Part shown: positions 63,482 to 64,000 of the stretch, piece after piece
Layout of the letters: the number at the start of each line of letters is the position of its first letter
Position numbering within the stretch: the first letter of the stretch is position 1
Source: JBOZRQ01 sp050789255
GTDB taxonomy: Bacteria > Bacillota > Sulfobacillia > Symbiobacteriales > Symbiobacteriaceae
Reading direction: 5' to 3'
Assembly: GCA_050789255.1 (NCBI GenBank)
Contig: JBOZRQ010000026.1
Location: 1 to 64,000, forward strand
DNA length: 64,000 nt
Made by a program: the position numbers and the translations under genes
Notes under the pieces: model-generated
Seen by the model: the letters and a program-made list of their open reading frames with translations, nothing else
Database searches by the model: none
What the model was told of the DNA's origin: nothing

Positions 63482-63552
63482 GGCCGTGTCCATCTGCATG
63501 CCTGCCGGGCGCTATGCCCCGCGGGTCTTGATGGGCATGGCCTTTTCTTTTG
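63482..63552 (+). terminator. Terminator-like hairpin between ribozyme and glmS
   Basis: A 13-bp stem, GGCCGTGTCCATC (63482-63494) with GATGGGCATGGCC (63530-63542), two G-T pairs, is followed by TTTTCTTTT. The 35-nt loop holds a further GC-rich hairpin. Upstream GGGCG-N9-CGCCC and CCAAA/TTTGG pairs (63453-63485) could compete with it. It would end transcription before glmS unless it is prevented from forming. Confidence 0.65.
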
Positions 63553-63582
63553 TAGCAACCAACCCAAGGAGGAAACTGTTGT

Positions 63583-64000
63583 ATGTGCGGTATCGTAGGA
63601 TATATTGGCAACCAGCCGGCTCTGCCGATTCTCATTGAAGGTCTCTCCAAGCTGGAGTACCGGGGTTACGACTCCGCCGGCGTCGCCGTCATTCAGGACG
63701 GTCAGCCCCGCGTCGAAAAGAGCGTCGGCCGCCTGGCCAACCTCGAGACCAGGGTGAACGGTTCGGTCAGCCACGGCCAGATCGGCATCGGCCACACCCG
63801 GTGGGCCACCCACGGGCGCCCTTCGGACGTCAACTCGCACCCGCACAGCGACTGCTCGGGCAAGTTCGTAGTGATCCACAACGGGATTATTGAGAACTTT
63901 ATCCAGCTGAAGGAAGTCCTGCAGCAGCACGGCCACGTCTTCAAGTCGCAGACGGACACCGAGGTGATTCCGCACCTGATCGAGTCCTACTACGAGGGCG
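63583..64000 (+). CDS. glmS: Glutamine-fructose-6-phosphate aminotransferase, N-terminal part (partial)
   Basis: The frame runs off the window after 139 codons. It starts MCGIVGYIGNQPALPIL, with the nucleophile Cys at residue 2, and continues through LEYRGYDSAGVAVIQD and GHTRWATHGRPSDVNSHPH to VVIHNGIIENF, all glutaminase-domain landmarks. GlmS makes glucosamine-6-phosphate from fructose-6-phosphate and glutamine, feeding the GlmM step encoded 4 kb upstream. ATG 63583 follows AAGGAGG. The isomerase half lies beyond the window. Confidence 0.97.
   Translation, partial: MCGIVGYIGNQPALPILIEGLSKLEYRGYDSAGVAVIQDGQPRVEKSVGRLANLETRVNGSVSHGQIGIGHTRWATHGRPSDVNSHPHSDCSGKFVVIHNGIIENFIQLKEVLQQHGHVFKSQTDTEVIPHLIESYYEG

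Overview
The window is GC-rich DNA (above 60% by eye) that reads as a spore-lineage Gram-positive of the high-GC Firmicutes, Symbiobacterium-like. This is an inference from gene content, not from a database hit. The main pointers are the rapZ-yvcK-whiA cluster, the cdaA-cdaR-glmM cluster leading to a ribozyme-controlled glmS, a Rex repressor, a Gram-positive LexA box in the uvrA promoter, strong GGAGG ribosome binding sites with many GTG and TTG starts, and a GerMN-domain protein. I saw no tRNA, rRNA, CRISPR array, insertion sequence or prophage.

Layout. 1-6.6 kb: the end of a Ser/Thr-repeat protein, a glycosyltransferase and sugar-nucleotide epimerase, an HPr phosphocarrier, a clostripain-type peptidase, a Cys-rich protein made of an exact internal duplication, an MFS transporter, a DUF5658 membrane protein and an unannotated 27-aa membrane peptide. 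6.8-13.7 kb: a secreted lipase-like hydrolase, an HNH endonuclease, an MFS transporter, SOS-boxed uvrA and a CPBP protease. 13.8-22.8 kb: a zinc-ribbon/trypsin-like/periplasmic-binding fusion, an ECF sigma and probable anti-sigma pair with an ECF-type promoter, uvrC, two cell-wall-type secreted proteins, and a thioredoxin plus membrane protein pair.

23.0-29.7 kb is the most unusual region. One tightly packed operon encodes a DUF2089 regulator, a 54-aa protein, three DUF4097-type beta-solenoid proteins, an ABC-2 exporter pair, a small protein and a YvlD-like membrane protein. Five of these proteins carry the same short helical motif (SHOCT/YvlB-like), and each solenoid protein has its own loop signature. 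This looks like an envelope-stress or surface-sensing module, related to yvlABCD/lia-type systems but larger.

29.6-45 kb: a HAD phosphatase, a PEP-synthase-like enzyme, a metallophosphoesterase, a ParB-like protein, two Nudix hydrolases, a second CPBP protease, a second ECF sigma/anti-sigma pair with a B-box membrane protein, a ROK glucokinase, an EamA transporter, oligoendopeptidase F, an SseB-like protein, a CBS-HEPN fusion and an esterase. 45.3-50.3 kb: rapZ-yvcK-whiA, with a PTS enzyme-I-like pseudoenzyme and a class II aldolase inserted between yvcK and whiA. 50.4-54.4 kb: two GGDEF proteins (one fused to a ribbon-helix-helix DNA-binding domain) and an M20 amidohydrolase/MFS operon.

54.5-64 kb: polyprenyl diphosphate synthase, rex, then cdaA-cdaR-glmM and a GerMN protein, a 28-aa minus-strand peptide, a chemotaxis receptor, and a long leader with a glmS ribozyme followed by a terminator-like hairpin ahead of glmS, which runs off the window. 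Together the last block links c-di-AMP synthesis, amino-sugar supply and cell-wall precursor control.
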